From the NCBI GenBank assembly GCA_045643825.1, contig JAZRFV010000012.1, positions 14,673-78,672 on the forward strand: a stretch of 64,000 nt of DNA, in the 5' to 3' direction. This stretch comes from Scatosoma sp045643825 (lineage in GTDB: Bacteria > Bacillota > Clostridia > Christensenellales > Borkfalkiaceae). Under the pieces are notes generated by a model. The model saw only the letters and a list, made by a program, of their open reading frames with translations, searched no databases and was not told the DNA's origin. The stretch's first letter is position 1, and each line of letters opens with the position of its first letter. Below are positions 59,971 through 64,000 of this stretch, piece by piece. The translations under genes and the position numbers were made by a program.

Positions 59971-60044
59971 TTATCGGTTTCGTAGCGAAACGCGTCGGTC
60001 ACGAGAGAAGCTGACGGCATTCGCACCCCAAAAACAACCGATAA
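59971..60044 (+). promoter_or_regulatory. Structured 5' leader RNA candidate
   Basis: A perfect 9-bp closing stem TTATCGGTT (59971-59979) / AACCGATAA (60036-60044) begins about 2 bases after the predicted transcript start. Inside are CGTCGG/CTGACG (59993-59998 with 60011-60016) and GTTTCG/CGAAAC (59977-59991), the latter overlapping the closing stem, so two exclusive folds are possible. No known riboswitch class recognised; the ATG is 32 bases downstream behind AGGGGG. Confidence 0.6.
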
Positions 60045-60076
60045 AAATTCGTTTTTATAACAGGGGGAAAACTATT

Positions 60077-62134
60077 ATGAGTATCAATGGCGAAAACATC
60101 CGCAACATTGCGATTGTCGGACACAGCGGTGAGGGTAAAACAACGCTTTGCGAAGCTATGCTTTTCAACGGCGGCGTAATCGACCGTATGGGAAAAGTTC
60201 CTGAAGGGACGACCGTAAGCGATTACGACGATCTTGAAAAAGCAAAGAAAATGTCCATCTATACCGCTTGTGCAAACTTAATGTGGAAAGACGTTAAGGT
60301 AAATATCCTCGACCTTCCCGGCTACTACGACTTTGAAGGCGAACGTAACGAAGGTCTTCGTGCAGCAGGCGGTGCTTGCTTGGTTATCGGTGCAAACGGC
60401 GTATTGCCCATCGGCGCAGAATCCATCATCGAATATTGCTTGAAGCTTGGTAAACCACTCATCATCTTCATCAACGGTATGGACAAAGAAAATGCAGATT
60501 ACCTTGGTACGGTGCAGGCGCTCCGTGCGAAATATGCAGGTAAGATCGCTCCCATCCAAATCCCTATCATGGAAGGCGGCAAGATGCAAGGTTGTATCAA
60601 CGCTTTGCAAGAACGTGCTTACCTTTTCAAGGAAGGCGGCCCTCAAGAAATCGCTATCCCCGACAACATGAAAGATCAGGTTGCAGAAATGCAGGCTTCC
60701 CTTATGGAAACGGCTGCTGAAAACGACGAATTCCTTCTTGATAAATACTTCGAAGTGGGCGAATTGACTCGTGAAGAAACCATCCGTGGTATCCGTTTGG
60801 GTATTGCAGGCGTTAACACGATTCCCATCATGGCTGGTTCGGCACTCCAAAACCGTGGCGTTATCAACCTTTTGAACGAAATCGTTACCTACATGCCTCA
60901 AGCACGTGAACGTTTGAACACGCTTGCTGACGAAATCGGCACCAACAAGATGATCAGCATCCGTACGGATGAAGATGCACCCTTCGCGGCACAGGTTTTC
61001 AAAACCGTTATCGATCCTTTCTCGGGTAAATTGAGCTATATCAAGAGCTTCCGTGGTATTTTGAAGAGCGGCACCACCGTGTGGAACGCTAACACCGAAA
61101 CGGAAGAACGTATCGGTCAAATCTACGCCCTCCGTGGTAAGAAGATGGAACCCGTTGACCAGCTTGCAGCAGGTGACATCGGTGCCGTAAATAAATTAAG
61201 CAACACCAACACGGGCGACACCCTTTGCGATCCTTCCGCAAAGATCCGCTTTACCCCTATTTTCTTCCCGAAGCCTACCCTCTTTATGTCGGTTGCAGCT
61301 GAAAAGAAGGGCGAAGAAGATAAGGTTTTCGCAGGCCTTGCGAAATTGAAGGAAGAAGATTACACCTTCTCGATTGAAAAGAATGCAGAAACGGGTGAAA
61401 TGGTTATCGGCGGTCAAGGTGACGTTCAGCTCGAAATGCTTGCAAAGAAAGTAAAAGCTCGTTACGGCGTAGACATGAAGCTTTCCGAACCCAAGATTGC
61501 ATACCGTGAAACGATCCGTGGCACGGCAGAAGCGGAAGGTAAACACAAGAAACAATCGGGTGGCCACGGTCAATACGGCCATTGTAAGATCCGTTTCTCC
61601 CCCAGCGAAGAAGAATTCGTATTCGACGAAGAAGTTGTTGGCGGTGCAGTACCCAAGAACTACTTCCCTGCGGTTGAAAAAGGCTTGCGCGAAGCAATGG
61701 AACACGGCCCTCTTGCAGGCTATCCCGTAACCGGTTTGAAAGCGGTACTTTACGATGGTAGCTACCATGACGTAGACTCTAACGAACTTTCCTTCAAGAT
61801 GGCGGCTTCGATTGCATTTAAGGAAGGCTTGAAGAATGCGAAACCCGTACTCCTCGAACCTATTTACAGCCTTAAGATTGCCGTTCCTTCCGATTACCTC
61901 GGTGACGTAATGGGCGACATCAACAAACGCCGTGGCCGTATCATGGGTACGGATACCGAAGGCGATAAGTCGATTATCTCTGCGGAAGTTCCCCTTGCGG
62001 AAATCAAGACCTACACGATGGAACTTCGTTCCTTGACGCGTGGTAGCGGTAAGTTCGTATCCGAATTCCTTGGCTACGAAGACGTACCTCCTATGTTTGT
62101 AGACAAAATTGTTGCGGAAGCGAAAACCGAATAA
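60077..62134 (+). CDS. EF-G-like GTPase (divergent FusA paralog)
   Basis: 685 residues with the five EF-G domains. G1 is GHSGEGKTTL (15-24) rather than AHIDAGKTT, and G3 is DLPGYYDF (79-86), with Tyr in place of the catalytic His of DTPGH. Both mark the EF-G-like subfamily distinct from canonical translocase. G4 reads INGMDKENAD, with Gly 134 replacing the Lys of NKxD, which is unusual. C-terminal domains: SGGHGQYGHCKI, LEPIYSLKIAVPSDYLGDVM, NKRRGRI. Codon use is that of a highly expressed gene. Role (ribosome-related) is inferred from family. Confidence 0.88.
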   Translation: MSINGENIRNIAIVGHSGEGKTTLCEAMLFNGGVIDRMGKVPEGTTVSDYDDLEKAKKMSIYTACANLMWKDVKVNILDLPGYYDFEGERNEGLRAAGGACLVIGANGVLPIGAESIIEYCLKLGKPLIIFINGMDKENADYLGTVQALRAKYAGKIAPIQIPIMEGGKMQGCINALQERAYLFKEGGPQEIAIPDNMKDQVAEMQASLMETAAENDEFLLDKYFEVGELTREETIRGIRLGIAGVNTIPIMAGSALQNRGVINLLNEIVTYMPQARERLNTLADEIGTNKMISIRTDEDAPFAAQVFKTVIDPFSGKLSYIKSFRGILKSGTTVWNANTETEERIGQIYALRGKKMEPVDQLAAGDIGAVNKLSNTNTGDTLCDPSAKIRFTPIFFPKPTLFMSVAAEKKGEEDKVFAGLAKLKEEDYTFSIEKNAETGEMVIGGQGDVQLEMLAKKVKARYGVDMKLSEPKIAYRETIRGTAEAEGKHKKQSGGHGQYGHCKIRFSPSEEEFVFDEEVVGGAVPKNYFPAVEKGLREAMEHGPLAGYPVTGLKAVLYDGSYHDVDSNELSFKMAASIAFKEGLKNAKPVLLEPIYSLKIAVPSDYLGDVMGDINKRRGRIMGTDTEGDKSIISAEVPLAEIKTYTMELRSLTRGSGKFVSEFLGYEDVPPMFVDKIVAEAKTE

Positions 62135-62146
62135 TTTTTAGGTAAG

Positions 62147-62180
62147 AAAAACCTACGGACCCCCTCCGTAGGTTTTTTTT
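62147..62180 (+). terminator. Rho-independent terminator of the EF-G-like gene
   Basis: AAACCTACGGA / TCCGTAGGTTT perfect stem with T8. Confidence 0.9.
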
Positions 62181-62209
62181 GCTACTATACCGTAAAATCC
62201 ACAAAACAC

Positions 62210-62238
62210 TTGAAATCAGGCTCGGTTTGTGTTATACT
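62210..62238 (+). promoter_or_regulatory. Promoter of the PAP2 gene (leaderless)
   Basis: TTGAAA, 17 bp, TATACT, then 6 bases to ATG 62245. Confidence 0.75.
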
Positions 62239-62244
62239 ATTCGT

Positions 62245-62757
62245 ATGAAATACGATTACGTTACACTTTACAATAAAAACGTGGATTTTTACAACACCCA
62301 CCCCACCGCAAAGCGTGCCCTCAAAATCGGCAATATCGTGCTTACTTGGCTGTTTTTCGCGTGCTACGGCGTGTTGTGGGTATATGCCCTGTTCCTCGAC
62401 CGCTTTGCCACGATGGACTTGATTAAAATCCTGTTCTTCCCCCTTTTAACCTTGCTGACGGTCAGCGTTTTACGCCTTGCCATCACTCGCCCCCGTCCGT
62501 ACAGCGAAAACGGTGCAGGGATCACCCCTCTTATTAATAAGAAAAAGGCGGACGATAAATCCTTCCCTAGCCGTCACCTTGCCTGCGCGACGGTGATTGC
62601 AACAACCTTTTTGCCTTTCTACCCCATTGCAGGGGCGTTTTTACTCTGTATGAGTGTACTTTTGGGGTATATTCGGTTTGCATTGGGCTTGCACTACCCC
62701 TCCGACTTGGTTGCAGGGGCAGGCGTGGGCATTCTCTTGGGTAGCTTCATATTGTAA
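62245..62757 (+). CDS. PAP2-family membrane phosphatase
   Basis: 170 residues from ATG 62245 (MKYDYVTLYNKN); longer in-frame starts would lie in the promoter. Motifs: RLAITRPRPY, SFPSRH (catalytic His region, R replacing the G of PSGH) and GYIRFALGLHYPSDLVAG. Five or six membrane segments. Phosphatidic acid or undecaprenyl-pyrophosphate phosphatase-like. No ribosome site, consistent with a leaderless message. Confidence 0.88.
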   Translation: MKYDYVTLYNKNVDFYNTHPTAKRALKIGNIVLTWLFFACYGVLWVYALFLDRFATMDLIKILFFPLLTLLTVSVLRLAITRPRPYSENGAGITPLINKKKADDKSFPSRHLACATVIATTFLPFYPIAGAFLLCMSVLLGYIRFALGLHYPSDLVAGAGVGILLGSFIL

Positions 62758-62803
62758 AAAGAGCTTTAAAGGGCATAAATATTAAATTTTGATAGTAAAA
62801 ATA

Positions 62804-62838
62804 AAAGACCGACGAAAAATCTTCGTCAGTCTTTTTTA
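62804..62838. terminator. Bidirectional terminator
   Basis: AAAGACCGACGAA / TTCGTCAGTCTTT stem with one mismatch, between PAP2 and YgjV-like genes. Confidence 0.85.
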
Positions 62839-62861
62839 GTATTGTTGATAAATCGCCCCGT

Positions 62862-63449
62862 TTACGGGTTTATTTCCTCTTTTACCTCGTCCGTTTTCGT
62901 GCGATAACGAAGAAGGGCAATGATTACGGAAGTAATGGTAAATGCGTGTGCAACAAATGCAATATTCATATAAATGATATTGTAAATGAGATACATCGTA
63001 GCGTTGCAAAGGGTGAAAACACGCATCATTTGTTCCTTCTTTGCCGACACCGAAAGGATAAAGAACACAAGTGCCACCAAAGGAAGAAGCGCCAAAGGCG
63101 ATGCCGTTCCGTTGATTACGGAAATGAGGAACCCTACACCCCACGATATCGGATAGAGTGCAATAAAGACACCATTTTCCCACATAGGTGCAGGTTTATT
63201 TTTTTGATCTCGCACAATATTCACCGTACAATGCACGACGGCAACCGCGCAAGGCAATGCTACGGCAAGCCCTTGACCAAGAAGAAGATAATTCGCCACC
63301 GAAAGCCCGTTGAGGGCCACTTGGCAAAGTAACATCTGCCATCTTTTAGGGAATTGCGCGTTGATTATACAGCCGATGATTACGAATATACCGAGTATTT
63401 GTCCTATAATCTCGGAGGTAGACATACCGTTAAGCCATTCTGAAAGCAT
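62862..63449 (-). CDS. YgjV-family inner membrane protein
   Basis: 195 residues, six hydrophobic segments, with QILGIFVIIGCIINAQFPKR at the start and NATMYLIYNIIYMNIAF near the end, as in the YgjV/Imp family. Function unknown in general. AAAGGAAA before the ATG; promoter TTGACA, 17 bp, TAGAAT at 63480-63508. Confidence 0.75.
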   Translation of the reverse strand: MLSEWLNGMSTSEIIGQILGIFVIIGCIINAQFPKRWQMLLCQVALNGLSVANYLLLGQGLAVALPCAVAVVHCTVNIVRDQKNKPAPMWENGVFIALYPISWGVGFLISVINGTASPLALLPLVALVFFILSVSAKKEQMMRVFTLCNATMYLIYNIIYMNIAFVAHAFTITSVIIALLRYRTKTDEVKEEINP

Positions 63450-63600
63450 AAAAATTTCCTTTAAAAACTCATTGCGAGTATTCTATCATAAAAAGGTTGG
63501 TTTGTCAATAAAATCAAAGCCCGCTCTTATCGGTACTTTTTATAACTTATCGCAATTCACAAAAAAAATAAAAATTTTTTTGAAAGTGGGATAAAATGAG

Positions 63601-63629
63601 TTGACAAACTTTTCACATTGATATATAAT
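63601..63629 (+). promoter_or_regulatory. Consensus promoter of the tRNA gene
   Basis: TTGACA, 17 bp, TATAAT, 13 bases before the tRNA. Confidence 0.85.
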
Positions 63630-63642
63630 ATTTCCTGTTAAT

Positions 63643-63727
63643 GCGGTCGTGGCGGAACTGGCAGACGCGCAAGACTAAGGATCTTGTGGGTAACTCCATG
63701 CAGGTTCAATTCCTGTCGACCGCACCA
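63643..63727 (+). tRNA. tRNA-Leu (anticodon AAG)
   Basis: 85 bases. Acceptor GCGGTCG/CGACCGC, anticodon arm CAAGA CTAAGGA TCTTG (anticodon AAG, reading CUU), long variable arm TGGGTAACTCCA of class II, T arm GCAGG TTCAATT CCTGT, and an encoded CCA end. A34 in the anticodon is unusual for Leu in bacteria outside Firmicutes and would need inosine or strict CUU reading. Confidence 0.93.
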
Positions 63728-63728
63728 C

Positions 63729-63765
63729 AAAAAAGGAAATCTCATTTGAGGTTTCCTTTTTTGTT
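63729..63765 (+). terminator. Terminator after tRNA-Leu
   Basis: AAAAGGAAA and CTCA pair with TGAG and TTTCCTTTT, then TTGTTTTG. Confidence 0.8.
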
Positions 63766-64000
63766 TTGTTACGGTTATTTGACAGGAATTGAGGGTGGGA
63801 GCCGTTGTGCGAGAGCAAAACGCTTTGCCTTACGAAGCTTTCATATCCACCTTCTCGTGGGCAAAGGACGACGTTGATAACGTCGGAGCGGGGCGCGCCG
63901 CCAAAGGCGCTTTCCTGTCGACCGCACCAAAATCGAGTATTTATGCGAAATGAGCGTATAACTGCCGGATTTTTTTGTGTATTTGATAGTTTTATGCAGT
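63766..64000. other. Gene-free end region with duplicated tRNA 3' end (att-like)
   Basis: The last 18 bases of the tRNA, TTCCTGTCGACCGCACCA (63710-63727), recur exactly at 63912-63929. Between them lie a hairpin GACGTT/AACGTC around 63870 and no gene. Nothing else of the tRNA is repeated, so this is not a second tRNA gene. It resembles an attachment-site duplication from a tRNA-targeting integrase. Confidence 0.65.

Noticed and set aside
63730..63929. Second, decayed tRNA gene after tRNA-Leu
   Set aside because: Only the last 18 bases match; acceptor 5' strand, D arm and anticodon arm are absent.

Overview
The window reads as a chromosome segment of a Gram-positive, low-to-mid GC anaerobe of the Clostridia type, probably an uncultivated gut member of the Bacillota. 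The reasons are the many lipobox lipoproteins, near-consensus sigma-A promoters (TTGACA, 17 bp, TATAAT), strong AGGAGG ribosome sites, a two-cluster ferredoxin, queH, an NhaC-type antiporter and an AraC-controlled ABC transporter/glycosidase cluster. No phylogenetic marker here is decisive, so the lineage is inference.

Layout. (1) 1-10.3 kb is an accessory island of mostly unrecognised genes. It holds a protein with an RNA polymerase alpha-CTD-like domain (cut by the window edge), a family of tiny paralogous proteins with duplicated promoters, a 243-residue protein that carries the same small domain at its C-terminus, a WYL-domain regulator, and a two-gene operon of Sel1-repeat proteins that end in a HEPN-like domain (RNxAAH). 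(2) 10.3-13.7 kb has a ComEC-like metallo-hydrolase lipoprotein and an NhaC-family antiporter. (3) 13.8-42.8 kb is a large, almost wholly minus-strand glycan-use locus. An AraC regulator diverges from a solute-binding lipoprotein, two sugar permeases, four paralogous TIM-barrel hydrolases of no family I can name, GH78, GH4 (LplD-like), a GH63/GH37-like enzyme, GH36 and several very large surface proteins. A separately promoted eda-kdgK pair follows. Galacturonidase, rhamnosidase, galactosidase and the KDG pathway together suggest a rhamnogalacturonan/pectin-side-chain substrate (inference). (4) 43.7-63.5 kb is mostly housekeeping: HAD phosphatase, queH, rlmL-like methyltransferase, TraX-like protein, feoA-feoB-Cys-rich protein with a DtxR-type regulator, queA, ruvCAB, ferredoxin, a second solute-binding lipoprotein, cysteine desulfurase, EF-G-like GTPase, PAP2 phosphatase and a YgjV-like protein. 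(5) A tRNA-Leu(AAG) lies at 63.6 kb, and its 3' end is duplicated 202 bp downstream like an attachment site.

The signals I judge most novel are the Sel1-HEPN pair with its small-protein neighbours; a recurrent structured intergenic element (hairpins with changed but still paired stems at 32.8, 50.7-50.9 and 52.0 kb); genes that appear leaderless (45.2, 45.3 and 62.2 kb); 5'-terminal structured leaders of the EF-G-like gene and of the solute-binding-protein operon; and the fourfold family of uncharacterised hydrolases. All homology statements come from reading motifs by eye; no search was run.
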